A stretch of 64,000 bases of DNA from Leptodontidium sp. MPI-SDFR-AT-0119 (lineage: Eukaryota > Ascomycota > Leotiomycetes > Helotiales > Leptodontidiaceae), in the NCBI GenBank assembly GCA_020726505.1, contig JAHLEZ010000016.1, positions 682,001 to 746,000 on the forward strand. Reading direction: 5' to 3'. The position numbers and the translations under genes are program-made. This document shows positions 43,944 to 54,364 of this stretch, piece after piece (positions within the stretch are counted from its first letter, which is position 1; each line of letters starts with the position of its first letter). The notes beneath the pieces were generated by a model, which saw only the letters and a program-made list of their open reading frames with translations, was not told where the DNA came from and ran no database searches.

Positions 43944-46244
43944 TACATACGGCCGAGACAGTTCTCCCCCCTTTACCGGAACTTCTATTTACGGGTCTTC
44001 TAATCTCAAACACAATAAGTTAAAAACTCCGAATATAGCCATAGTCTTATAGTAGGGTTTTCCGTATTAAACTCAAAGAACCCCATAAGCGTAAAACAGG
44101 CCGTATCTCGTTTTATAGTTAGCTCTTCCGAAGGGATTCCGGCCGGAAAGTAAACCGTTTACTCCCCCTATAAATAAACCGCAAGGTGCTATATAGGTGG
44201 GAATTCTTTATAAGTAGGGTACTCGAGAAGTCGCCATATAGCCTCCGGAGGACTTACGTACCGCGCTTATACGTAATTAGTGATTTCGTCGTCTGTATTT
44301 AAGACCGTAAGAGTTGTACAGTCCGCACCTTTATATACGTACTTATAAATATACTTTACGGCTTGAACCGAGCCGCAAACCTCGACGTTAATATACGAAC
44401 AATAGCGGTTAAGGAAATATAGATTATATAAAACAACTTAATGGTTATCTAATTGTATATCTCGGCCGCCTTTGCGGACCGTAAATGTCCGTTTATCTTA
44501 CTTACGCTAGTAAATAAGGTACCCGTCCTCGTAAATAGCCGTAATTGCCTAAAACTCTTTCGGAAATCGCTTTTAGCACGTTAACGGGTCGTTTAAGGAC
44601 TTACGGGTTATATAAGGAGCGTTAGGGAAGTTACGTCTATATAGTCCGTGAGTTATATTATTTAAGACTAATTCCCGTAACTCACTTGTAAGGTCCGTAA
44701 CCTCGTCCGGAATTTCTATAGAAATAATCTTATTAACTTGTTAAGGCACTAAGTAATCACTTGGATTCTTAAGCCAAAGAAGTAAGTGTAAATGTAGTAA
44801 GCCACGCTTTTAATACTTAATAGTATATACGTGAGCACGATATTTTCCGAAAACCCCCTTTCTAATAACGTCGTGTAAAAGCTCTTTAACCTTTAAACGA
44901 AAAACGCGGGCGATAATATTAAGGCGGTCAACTAATTAAGATTCTGTTTTTTCTAGTTCGCGGACGATTTCGGGCTATCGCGGGTTAACTGTAAACGTAA
45001 TAAAAAAAGTAAGCTAGCCGAAATAATAAACTATCGCTATAAAATCTTAAAACAACTATTATATAAAACGATTACTGCCTACAAAAGAAGACGGGAGAAT
45101 AAAACGACGTCCGTAATCTGTAGAATTCGTATTTACATAGATTAACGTATCTGTAAGCCCGTTATATAAGTCCGCACGTATATTTTCTTAGTGAGTCTGT
45201 AACTAATTAAGTCGTGTTATTTAATAAGCGATATAAACGTTAATAACGTATTATTAAAATAGGCGGTTAATACGGAAGAAATTACGTGACTAACTAGTCC
45301 GCGAAAAGAGCCGGTACTTATAAAACGGCTGTTATATTAACCGTTAATTTAGCCGAAAGCGGTCTCGATCGTAAAGCCGTAAAGACTAATACCACCTTAG
45401 TTTACTATAAGGAAAGAGTAACGGGTAACTTAACGGGAAGTAGGCTAAGTTCGTAACGTGTACTTAATATAAAAGCGGACCGTTACGACTTAGTTCGCGG
45501 ACCGTAAGAATAATATTTCTAAAGTTAGCTTTGTCGTACTCGTCCGGAATAATCCTTACAAGTTCATCCGTAATAGGTAAATTCTCTCGTCTCTTATTAA
45601 CACTACTTTGTAAAATTAGTCGCATTTGCGGGCTAATAACGATCTGAAAATTATTATCTTATAACCGTAAACGCTCCTAGGCGGTCTAGTATTTGGCCGT
45701 AAATAGATTCTCTTTAATAACTATTTAGTGTAAATCACGTAAAACCATAACGTTAAGTTAAGAGTACTGCCCGAGCCGAATATTAGTTGCGTAATTAAGG
45801 TCGTAAAAAAACAGTTAAGCAAAAGCGGGCGCCTATTACAGACCGGGAACTAAGGGCCCTTATAAGTAGTAAAGTTCTCCGTGAGCCGTAAAAGTAATTA
45901 ACCCGCGAGTCAAGTCGATACGGTCTTCCTTATTAGTCTTAATAGACGTAAAAGAGAAAGCTACGTTATATTATTGTATCTTCTAGCGAAAAGTATTACT
46001 TCGCGAATCTGTACCGTCTAATAGCCTCCGTAATACGCTTAGCGGATCCCGTAATAGATCTATATAAACCGCCCCTTTCTTATAATAAAGCTTATAGTCT
46101 CCCTTAATTACTCGCTCGTCGATCTAATAAAGTACGTTACACTTTATACACTCGTAAGTCATAAGACCGATATCTTACGGACCCGTAATAATAAAAACAG
46201 ACCGAAACTTAACCGGAACTGCCTAAAAGGGAGCTAGTATAATA

Positions 46245-46400
46245 AATATAAGTATTATAGGAGGAGGTGGTGTTTCGGGCCGTAAAGGACTCATAGGAAG
46301 AGGAGGAGGAGGTAGTGTTTCGGGCCGTAAAAGACTCGCAAGAAGAGGAAGTAATAGTAGTATTTCGGGCCGTAAAAGAGGAGGAGCAGGAGGAGGATTA
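46245..46400 (+). repeat. Three copies of gtRtttcgggccgtaaaRgactc, about 60-bp period
   Basis: gtgtttcgggccgtaaaggactc near 46270, gtgtttcgggccgtaaaagactc near 46313 and gtatttcgggccgtaaaagagg near 46358, separated by aggaggaggagg-type purine runs. On the minus strand these fall in the low-complexity region after the basic N-terminus of RepHel. Confidence 0.6.
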
Positions 46401-46925
46401 TTTTAAGCTCGCGCTGCCTTTCGCGCTGCTTCTATTTGAGCCTTCGTTCGACGACGACGTTTTGTAGGTCGTGGATTGTCCGTAAGAGCCGCAATAAAGC
46501 TGTTACGAGTTTGTCGAGGAGTATTTAGATCGATTTCTGCTAGAGGTTGTCGAGGATTTAATTAAAAGCAAAGTCAATTAACGATTAAGAGCACTTTTGT
46601 GGACGTACGGACGTACCTTATGTCTATAACACGTGTTATACTGAGCCCTAACGTGATTCGTACAGAAATCAGTAGTAGGTCGATTACGGCTACACGCCAC
46701 ATACTATTGAGGTGGTGAGGAGTCTATTGAAGAGTCTGATTCGACGATTAAAAAGTAGTTAGAAAAGCGCGTTTGTACGCGACAATATTATATTGAGTCA
46801 ATACAGTTATTCGCGGGTACGTACGGTCAGTAAGCCGAGGATTCTGGTGTTCCTACAGCTAGCGACGGGCCACCGGCTGCGGCTAATCAGAGCACTTCAC
46901 GTGACAGTATTTTTAAAAATAGGAT

Positions 46926-48073
46926 CCACATTTAGCTCAATATAATATAGACATCTGCACCTCACACCAACGGGCGTGCTTGGGCGTTTCAAAGACTTCG
47001 CTGCGGCCTTACTTGAAGCGGCTCAGAAAGTGCGGGGTAACCAGATAAGCTAATAGCGCCACCTGTGGAACCACACCCATCAAGCCACTTCCGCTGACTC
47101 AGCTTCCCAAACAATGTTTGGGCGAGGCAACGGGCAAAAAAAAAAAAGGGAAGTGGAAGTACTCCCAATGAAGCCATCATGCGATGAACTTCCGATATCA
47201 ATTATAACTTGAAATATTTAGAACGAAAGCTGCTAGGAAAACCGGAATACATGAGGTAAACATTGAATGACACCTTTACAGGCCAGAAATCTGCTTTTCT
47301 TCTATACCCTGTGTCACAATCGAAAGAGCAAATGCTTCGCGCCCCATTGATATTACTGTCGATCACGGCCCGCTACGACCCAGACTTGGGCTAGGCGTAG
47401 ACCTAGATCGAGAACGACGTCTGGCTTCAAGAATAAGGAGGAATTCATGTCCATCAAACAATTCACCAAGGGGCCAATCCATTTCCTCTCGTACCCATGC
47501 CAGAGCTTCGAGTGGTTCATTGTGGTCGACGAAATCAACAGACGAAACAAGGCCGCTGTAACTCAAATGGCTTTTGCTGTCCTCTGGTGCTGCGGCTTGG
47601 CGACGCCAGCTACTCCCCCATTCTATATCATGGGCGTCTAGACCCGTCTGTCTTGTGCTGCCGTACGGCAATGGACTCCTGCTGGTCCGGAAGATGACAA
47701 CACTTCCGGTTGGCAGTGGTTGGGGAATCACCCGCACGCCGCCTTTTATCTCTCGACAGGTCGTAATCGAGGCGTCGATTCAATCGCAATATCGTCAGTA
47801 AGGACTAGTTTGATGGTATCATACGCTGTCACGAAGCGTATTTGGAGCCCATTGGATGTCGATGAGCGATTTCAATCAATGCACAGCTAGCATTTGTTTG
47901 AGCTCTCTGCCATCCATGCGAGTCGCTACAATCTCCAGGCGTTAAGTCTGCCAAGTTGCCATCCAATCATGTGTGGAAGTTTCTGTGAAGGAACTTAAAA
48001 CAAAACGGCGTCTAGAATTCTCTCCAAGCTCGACCTATCCACCAATCGTTCTCACACCAACTCGACCATAACC
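46926..48073. other. Normal-composition sequence with decayed coding traces
   Basis: Base composition changes abruptly from the Helitron to balanced DNA. A minus frame 47363-47737 (ends GHEFLLILEARRRSRSRSTP) and an adjoining minus stretch at 47740-47950 (ALIEIAHRHPMGSKYAS) look like pieces of a host gene in different frames, but no family is evident. A run of A (47138-47149) is present. Confidence 0.35.
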
Positions 48074-48238
48074 TTACCAAACAAGTTCAGCCTTCCGCTC
48101 ACCATCAAAAGGGTAGATCGCGATCTCATCGATTTTGAAAAGCATATCAATTACAGGCACCTGTGGCTGTAGACTGTTCAATACAGTCGCGTTCCCTCCT
48201 GCACAAGTAATCTTTACATCTTGATCAGCCCTCACCAG
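48074..48238 (-). pseudogene. 3' end of an unidentified host gene
   Basis: The minus frame reads LVRADQDVKITCAGGNATVL, then QVPVIDMLFKIDEIAIYPFD, GERKAELVW and TAA at 48074. It is well formed but cut at its 5' side by a T/A palindrome (tttttttttttattaaaaaaaaaa, 48240-48262). I do not recognise the protein; the sequence resembles a terminal beta-rich segment. Confidence 0.4.
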
Positions 48239-48539
48239 TTTTTTTTTTATTAAAAAAAAAAGTATAACGAGGCTAGCTATGAGAGCTGTTCAGTGTCCTA
48301 TCAACCTTGTCGTTGGTAACGCATCCAGGAGCCAGAGGCCTTTTGTGGCAATGACACTGGGTATGCTCCAGCTCCGAAGTTTTTCCCAAACCTTCCCCAG
48401 TCGTAGAGACGACAAGGAAAAGGTGTGACACCAGCGCCCATTGATGAATACTAGGAAATGCTAACACTTGGATCAAGGAACAGCCCCATTCTCAAGATAG
48501 CTCTCCTGACCAGCAACCTTCTCTCCTACCATCAGCTAC

Positions 48540-49640
48540 CCATCCCGCTGACGTCACAATACCACGCGACATCCGAACACCATTAGCAAGCCTCCAGGAG
48601 TGCGAGCCCGATTTCTACAAGAATACAGCTAGGATAATCAAGATCCTGAAGGCGGAGGTTGAACTCGACTCCCGAATACGTGAGACGCTCACCAAGCGCG
48701 GATATACTACGAAAGAGCTAGAAAGTTTGAAACGGACCGGAAAGCACAGCTTCGAAGTGAGACGACAGGAAATTGACAAATCATCCTTAGCGAAGGGACT
48801 TTGGACAGAAGAGGAAACTGAAATTCTGAAGAAGATGCGCGAAGACCACGAGTACCCTTAGATCATTGCTTATCGTCTAGCGCGAGATGAAGCATCAGTG
48901 AGAGTCAAAATCAAGCATCTTTCGGAGTACTTCCAAGACTGCAGTAAAGCACCATTGTATGAAGGCCCACAGGCTCTTCTACTAGAACTTGAGAGTTCCA
49001 TTTTCCGATCCAGATTGGAGACAGTATGGGAAGGATTGATGACGCTTCAAACGAGCCAAGAGTGGGGCAAGGTGCTTTCAAAATCGCAATCAGAATCATG
49101 GCTTTCAATGATTGAAGAACATACTCCAAAGCACGTTAAATCAATCCTAGCATCGCACCAGCCGCCGAACATTGCTCAGCTCGAGTCAATCAATGGTCCC
49201 CCACCACCGCTGCGGGGGTCTATGGATAGGTCTTGAAGCCGAAGGGGTTACTAGACCCCTTCGACGATGAATGCTATCTCTGGGTTAGCTCTGCCAGCAT
49301 GTATGGTGGTGGCTTGAAGAGCAGAAAAGAAAGTCTACTGTCGGGGTCGCGTTCGACAGAGAATGAGGCACCGAAGTCTGACATTAGAAACCTTCGTTTA
49401 AGTAAAAGGGGGAAGCTATTCTTTACACTTCTTAAAGTACCATTTAAAGATAGTTCCGCAGAAGAAATCGAGAGGATCAGAAGATTAGTAACATTGGCGA
49501 GGGAAGTTTTCGTGATATAGTTAGCAGCTGCTAAGGATTGCTCGGTAGTCAAGGAGGTCGTCCCTTGGAAACTAGACGATATCCTCTACCACGGACTCGC
49601 AAGCCATAATCTAACCAGAAACATTAAGGGAGTCACAAAA
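48540..49640 (+). pseudogene. SANT/Myb-like hypothetical gene with nonsense and frameshift
   Basis: The plus frame from about 48540 (IPRDIRTPLASLQECEPDFY) includes RIIKILKAEVELDSRIRETL and then LWTEEETEILKKMREDHEYP, stop, IIAYRLARDEASVRVKIKHL. This WTEEE..ILKKM...(P)..IAYRLAR....V..KI pattern resembles a SANT/Myb helix bundle. A TAG sits at 48859-48861. The frame ends at 49236; a second frame 49233-49520 continues as coding (GLLDPFDDECYLWVSSASMY, EEIERIRRLVTLAREVFVI), stop, LAAAKDCSVVKE. So there is a shift near 49230. A further remnant lies at 49817-50160. Function unknown, possibly DNA-binding. Confidence 0.5.
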
Positions 49641-50071
49641 TGAGAAAAGAGAGAGGCAGAGGCGGAAGAAAATAGAATTTTAAGAAGAATTAGGAATGAT
49701 AGCGTAGCCTCCGTACCTTAGTAAGGAATTTGGATATCGAGTGCAGCAGACACTGTTCCCAACGTGTTGATCAGTTGATCAAAAGGAAACGATAACTGTC
49801 ACAAGTTGAGCGGCTCATGAAGAACGCTGGCGATTATCATAGCATCCTCCCTGTGCTAGCACGCACGCTAGACTTTGAAGTTCCCGGCTTTCTCCATCAT
49901 CTTTCCGACCGCTGGAGGTGGTCATCATCCAATAGCAACCTGCATCTTTTTTGCAAAGGGGAAGGCCGCGACAATCAGCTGATCGACATAGTGCGGATTA
50001 TAACTCTTTCAGCACTTCGTGCAGCATACTTGAGGATAGCTCAGAGAGCCTGCTCTCCAGTCGGCTCCGTA

Positions 50072-50214
50072 AGGGGGTGGAAAGTGGGTCTCGTCCTCCC
50101 TTGTCAACAACAAGGCTATTCTTCCAATCAATTGTCTGAATTTCTAGAAATTTCTCCATGAATTTCCTCAAAAGGTAAAGGCAGTGGACGAGACCCACCT
50201 TCCACCCCCTTCCG
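50072..50214. mobile_element. MITE 1, 143 bp, TA target
   Basis: Terminal inverted repeats are AGGGGGTGGAAAGTGGGTCT (start) and the inverse AGACCCACCTTCCACCCCCT (just before ttccg, end). Flanked by TA at 50070-50071 and 50215-50216. The interior is AT-rich without coding. Related to MITE 2 by both TIR and interior (cttccaatcaa, tctagaatttcctccat). Confidence 0.85.
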
Positions 50215-50216
50215 TA

Positions 50217-50373
50217 CGAAAGAGGGTTTCAAGTGGGTCTCGCCCACTCTTGTCCGACATTAAGGTTTTCTTCCAATCAACAGTCTGAAATTCTAGAATT
50301 TCCTCCATAAGTTTCCTCATATGTTAAGGCAAAATACTTGGGGTGGGCGAGACCCACTTGAAACCCCCTTTCG
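50217..50373. mobile_element. MITE 2, 157 bp, abutting MITE 1
   Basis: Starts CGAAAGAGGGTTTCAAGTGG and ends with its near-exact inverse, CCACTTGAAACCCCCTTTCG. The TA at 50215-50216 is shared with MITE 1 and another TA follows at 50374-50375. Non-autonomous; TA target and TIRs suggest mobilisation by a Tc1/mariner-class transposase not identified here. Confidence 0.87.
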
Positions 50374-50399
50374 TACAAAAGCCAAACACTGGATTAATT

Positions 50400-50860
50400 A
50401 CTGTCTTAGAGGGCTGTCCGCTCAGCGGAGCTACTGTGGCAATTCGAAAATCCGAACGATGGCTACGGTATTCACGCGCCGGCATCATTGTTAGCTGAAC
50501 TTTTCTTCTCCTCAGGTAACTTAAATCCTCCACCATGTTCAGACACCCGCTTCTTCATATCTTCTAGTATCATATTCTTCGGGATAGGATAGGCAGTTTA
50601 CTAGATTCGTATTAGGACTGGTTGGTCGCTTATAAGAAGTCACTTACAATCTCTGCCATAGATGGTGGCCATGTTTTTCGCTCCGTAGATCTGTACGTAG
50701 TGTAGCGGCCATGCTTACAAATGATCAGAGCGACGTCAATACCATCGAACTCTCCTAATTCATATGCTTTCTTTATTAGTGTCTTCTTCCTCCTATCTAT
50801 GCCCTCGGCTTTTCGCTTTTTTTTAATCTTCTCGTTGTTTCGTTTAATCTGTGGAGTATC
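50400..50860 (-). pseudogene. MADS-box-like gene fragment, copy 2
   Basis: Exon 1 (about 50860 to 50648) encodes IDRRKKTLIKKAYELGEFDG, then IDVALIICKHGRYTTYRS and PPSMAEI. A gtaagt donor (50642-50647) and AG acceptor (50601-50602) match the intron position of copy 1. Exon 2 starts with TAA in place of the CAA of copy 1 (RIP-type), then TAYPIPKNMILEDMKKRVSE, HGGGFKLPEEKKS. A further in-frame stop lies downstream near 50465. Both copies are on the minus strand, 16 kb apart. Confidence 0.57.
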
Positions 50861-50869
50861 TATTATTCT

Positions 50870-51334
50870 AAGGCTGTTCCCGATTGGAAAGATCGCTCTA
50901 GGTCACTTGATAGCCCTCGAGAGTGAGGATTGAAAGCCGGATTGAGGATCTCTCTATGATGTGGAGCCCAGTGTCTCAAAATTGTGGCATGGGACCGGAG
51001 GGTCTAAACTAGTCGGAAGCAAATGGTGGGATTCAATCTATGTTCAGATCTTTATGCCTCGCCCTTTCATGGGGTATGCTGCGGAACGAGTTTCTTGCTT
51101 GGAGTCGGAATGCTCGCTGGTTATCAAAGGGACAATGATAGAGTTGAAATACTAAAACGAAAAGGATATGTTTGGAAGTCCGAATTATTGATGGTGTGGA
51201 AATCTAAAAGTGTTTGGACGACCGTCAGTTGAGAGTACTAACATGAGTAAAGTGCGCGTTGTACTGTATATATAATCTACAAGAATTATGAAGAATCTGT
51301 GTCACTCCTTTAATGCTGGTTTGTCGGCCGAGCC
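50870..51334. other. No recognisable gene
   Basis: Short frames only (50961-51155, 51023-51232), no family features. Confidence 0.35.
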
Positions 51335-51375
51335 TCGCTTAAGTGAGAGATGTTTCCCGCAACTGCCAATCGCGT
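51335..51375 (+). repeat. CCAAT-containing motif, copy i
   Basis: cgcttaagtgagagatgttt, then cccgcaactgccaatcgcg. Similar to copies at 51547-51586 (direct) and 54365-54406 (inverted). The GCCAATCGCG core contains a CCAAT box. Confidence 0.6.
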
Positions 51376-51546
51376 CATGTGAAAACCACAGCTGAGTGAT
51401 CAGATCCGATCGGCTGCCGTCACCTCTTCCAAGCAGGACCCCTGCTCAGTCAGCCCATCCCGTGCATAAGGCAGCACTGACGACCTTGGCAAAGTTGGGG
51501 CGCTCCTCGTCAGCAAGAAGATCCCAGGTAGCCTTGAATCGCGTTT

Positions 51547-51586
51547 CGCTTAAGTGGGAGACGTTTCCTATGACTGACCAATCGCG
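51547..51586 (+). repeat. CCAAT-containing motif, copy ii (left boundary of composite)
   Basis: cgcttaagtgggagacgttt, then cctatgactgaccaatcgcg. The inverted near-identical copy is at 54365-54406. Right after it the 60-bp tandem repeats begin. Confidence 0.7.
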
Positions 51587-51639
51587 AAGTCCATGATCTT
51601 GGTATCGGTTCCCAGAAACGGAAATCGGTCATACTTCGA

Positions 51640-52045
51640 CCATACCAGGCAATGGTACCAGGTAGCACTGCCCCGACGAACCGGGAACTGGTCGTGCATA
51701 GGTAATGGTACCTTTCGTACCAGGTACTACTACCCCGACGTCCCCAGAACCGGGAACTGGTCATGCATAGGTAATACTACCAGGTACTAGTACCCCGACG
51801 TTCCCAGAACCGGGAATTGGTTATGCATAGGTAATGGTACCAGGTAGCACTACCTCGACGAACCGGGAACTGGTCGTGCATAGGTAATGGTAGGTACCAC
51901 TACCCCGACGTCCCCAGACCGGGACTGGGCATGCATAGGTAATGCTACCAGGTAGTACTACCTCGACGTCCCCAGAACCGGGAACTGGTCATACTTAGGC
52001 CACACCAGGTAATGGTACCAGGTAGCACTAACCCGGAACCCCGCA
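51640..52045 (+). repeat. About 60-bp tandem repeat, seven diverged units
   Basis: Unit: ggtaatggtaccaggtagca, then ctaccccgacgtccccagaa, then ccgggaactggtcatgcata. Starts near 51654, 51702, 51771, 51831, 51884, 51939 and 52009. Some units lack the gtccccaga part, giving 53-bp variants. Contains GGTACC and nearly palindromic ggtaccaggtagtactacc. Confidence 0.85.
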
Positions 52046-52272
52046 TATCTAAGAAAGGGACCAGGTAAAGCAAAAGGACAAGGGATAGTCGGAACTCAGC
52101 TTGGACAGAAAGATCGACCTGCGAATGAGTGAAGGTTATTTGTCAAGGCTGTGTAGGTTCTATGATAACTAATGCCTAAGACAATAGTACACTTATAGAA
52201 CTCCTATAGTGTAAGAGAAACCCCAACCCTTTAAACACAATACACAGTATCCTAGATTTCGTCCTAACCCCC

Positions 52273-53075
52273 TCAGCTAGCACAGTACGCGGCCCTCTCT
52301 ATTCGTGTTTCTAACTCTATTTTTTCGTGAGGCTGAAGCTTGAAATACGGAAGGATTTCTAAGTCGGTATTACTATGGTTGAACTGGTTATAGAGGTCGA
52401 ACAGGGCGCTCGGTCTAAACACGCGTTTGTAGATGACTGCAGTCAAGTATGCCACTTTGTCCATCGTATCATCTATCTCGCCAGGCTGCCATACCGCCCT
52501 AGGTTGACTAATTGTACGATAGGCTTGAGTGACTAGGTCGAAGCTTAAGTCGGTCCTCAGAAATGGTGGGAGGTCTTTGAGCCTCTCTTGTCGAGTTATG
52601 TAGGTTAGATTTTGGAGATCTTCACGCAGCTGCTCGGCGGCTTCAAGACTTGGAAGGGGTATCAGAGCCATCGGGGTGTATATATCTCTAAGAGTCTGCT
52701 CGTTTGTAATTTTGATCCTCTTGTTGAGCTCGTCGTCGCTTAGTTTGCCAGCTTGAAACCAACTTAATTACTCTACCACTTTCCCAAGTCTTATTCTAAA
52801 TGAAAAGTTGCAATTATAGTTATTAGGGTCTTTGCGGGACTTGTCGTTGCCTATGCTAGCAGCGGACTCGAACTTAGAGGTCTGTAGGGGAGAAAAGTGT
52901 GTTGCGTAGATTAAGAAGGATAATGCAAGACGACGACGAAGGATAGTATTCGAGGAAGTTAGTGTTAAAGGAGAATCTCGATTAGCGCCTTTGGCTGTGA
53001 CGGAATTTGAGGTTAGTTGTGAAGTTGTAGATATGTCGGCGAAAAGTGAACTCGATTTGTCGCCAAACGCGTCAG
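52273..53075 (-). pseudogene. Unknown protein inside the repeat-bounded composite; one in-frame stop
   Basis: The minus frame is open from about 53075 to 52273, apart from TAA at about 52769, where VVE/LSWFQAGKLSDD suggests an original CAA. Visible: ASDAFGDKSSSLFADISTTS, NTILRRRLALSFLIYATHFS, FSFRIRLGKVVE, LSWFQAGKLSDDELNKR, then MALIPLPSLEAAEQLREDLQ, TDLSFDLVTQAYRTISQPRA, DDTMDKVAYLTAVIYKRVFR and IERAAYCAS, stop. It would be about 265 aa, helical at its C-terminal end, with no signal peptide and no family known to me. The ATG at 52671 gives a 132-aa intact remainder. Neighbours are minisatellites on both sides. This is the only coding candidate in the composite. Confidence 0.45.
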
Positions 53076-53607
53076 AGGCGTCGAATCAACTCCGCAGATC
53101 TCTAAACTCTAGAGATGAGGTATTTGGGCCTCTTTAAATCGATATAAAATCTGCGACGCGAATCTGGAGTTGTGGTGGAGGTTGACAATTGTTTGTTGTT
53201 GTTGAGGAAGAAAAGCGACGAGGCTGCAGCGAAAGCTCAGGATTGTGGGGTGCATACACATGCGCGCTAGTGCAGCTAGCTCCCGCTTCTGGCGTGAATG
53301 CATTCCCATAAATCGATCTATCGGGGCCTGCATCGGTGACCTGTTTCCGTAATGTCGAGATAGGAAGGTGCAGACGCTACAGAGTGCAGGTCTTGGGCCG
53401 ATGAGTCCATTGACCGAAAGTACCTTGGTTTGTCATCCTTGTTCCAAAGACGCAATCTAATAGCAGAGCGAACTTATGGGGAGATTTGATTACGGAAACT
53501 TGGGGAGTTGTCTAAGGGGAGCTGAGGATGGGGAGCTCTACGTTGGGAGGTGAGGTTGGACGTCTCGTTCATGGTTGCATTACCGAGAGACCGAAAGTAC
53601 CGAAGTA

Positions 53608-53650
53608 CGGAAGGGGGTTCCAAGTGGGTCTCGTCCACCGTGGTCAGTGG
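53608..53650 (+). repeat. Solitary MITE terminus (third copy)
   Basis: cggaagggggttccaagtgg followed by gtctcgtccaccg matches the TIR of MITEs 1 and 2 and is preceded by TA (53606-53607). No inverse end is found; the sequence runs directly into the 15-bp minisatellite. Confidence 0.7.
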
Positions 53651-54130
53651 CAAGGGAGTCGTGCATGGAGAGCTCTACGTGGGGAGTTTATTTGGGGAAC
53701 TGTGCATGGGGAATTGTGCATGGGGAGTTGTGCATGGATCGGAGAGATTTGTAGGGGAGATTTGTATGGGGAGGTTTGTACGGGGAGGTTTGTACGGGGA
53801 GGTTCACATGGGGAGTTGTGCATGGGAAGTTGTGCATGGGAAGTTATGCATGGGAAGTTGTGCATGGGGAGATTTGCATGGATCGGAGAGATTTGTATGG
53901 GGAGATTTGTAAGGGGAGATTTGTACGGGGAGGTTTGTACGGGGAGGTTTGTACGGGGAGGTTTACATGGGGAGTTTTGCATGGGGAGATTTGTATGGGG
54001 AGATTTGTACGGGGATTTGTGCATGGGGAGTTTATTTGGGGAACTGTGCATGGGGAGTTTATTTGGGGAACTGTGCATGGGGAACTGTGCATGGGGAGAT
54101 TTGCATGGGGAGCTGAATATGGGAAGCTCT
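53640..54130 (+). repeat. 15-bp minisatellite (catggggagNtttgt / gtacggggaggttt)
   Basis: About 30 units of 15 bp built from catggggagttgtg, catggggagatttg and tacggggaggtttg variants in blocks. Because 15 is a multiple of 3, frames stay open on both strands (53528-54151 plus: GELCMGSCAW-like; 53644-54078 minus: MHNSPCTNPRTNLP-like). That is expected from the repeat and is not evidence of a protein. Confidence 0.9.
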
Positions 54131-54146
54131 ACTCTGGGAAACTCGG

Positions 54147-54350
54147 GGTAGTATTACCTGGTAGTATTACCTAAACCAACATCCAGTTCCTGGTTCCTGG
54201 CTATACGGAACTTTGGGTAGTATTACCTGGTAGTATTACCTAAACCAACATCCACTTCCTAGTTCCTGGCTATACGGAACTCTGGGTAGTATTACCTGGT
54301 AGTATTACCTAAACCAACATCCAGTTCCTGGTTCCTGGCTCCCGAGATCA
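54147..54350 (+). repeat. 69-bp tandem repeat, three units
   Basis: Units start at 54147, 54216 and 54285, each beginning with two copies of ggtagtattacct, then aaaccaacatccagttcctg, gttcctggctatacggaac. ggtagtattacct is related to ggtaatactacc in the 51.6-52.0 kb repeat, so the two arrays at opposite ends of the composite may share ancestry. Confidence 0.85.
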
Positions 54351-54364
54351 TGTCTTGCGAACCA

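Larger units (their letters stand above)
40700..46560 (-). pseudogene. Helitron RepHel (HUH nuclease plus Pif1-like helicase), broken
   Basis: Rolling-circle transposases nick and transfer one strand with the two His of the HUH motif and then unwind with a SF1 helicase. Both parts are recognisable (HLHLLL; GGSGKTF). Also seen are the N-terminal basic, Arg-rich segment and the INVEVCGSVQAVKYI core. Every block contains stops of the CAA/CAG/TGG to TAA/TAG type. The Tc1-like insertion at 42622-43943 removes continuity. The portion below 41900 (helicase C-terminal motifs) was not resolved residue by residue. Confidence 0.82.
39050..46925 (-). mobile_element. Helitron relic, RIP-mutated, interrupted by a Tc1-like element
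   Basis: The minus strand carries a RepHel-type protein. HUH replication-initiator region: YTIKY.KRGLLHLHLLLW at about 44840-44775. Conserved downstream block at about 44440-44290: RYCSYINVEVCGSVQAVKYI, YKYVYKGAD. Pif1-like helicase Walker A: GGSGKTFLYK at about 42001-41975. The reading runs from about 46560 (N-terminal, basic TKRRRRTKAQIEAARKAARA) downward. Many TAA/TAG stops. The 42622-43943 insertion splits it between Rep and helicase. A GC hairpin with a TTCG loop (ggcccttcggggcc) at about 39060 could be near the 3' end, but no CTRR terminus was confirmed; both limits are approximate. Confidence 0.85.

Noticed and set aside
46905..46925. aggatcc as the Helitron 5' TC terminus with A/T target
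   Set aside because: Plausible by rule but there is no second copy to confirm it; used only as an approximate limit.
53528..54174. Long overlapping frames (up to 207 codons) on both strands
   Set aside because: Produced by a 15-bp minisatellite whose unit is a multiple of 3; no non-repeat domain.
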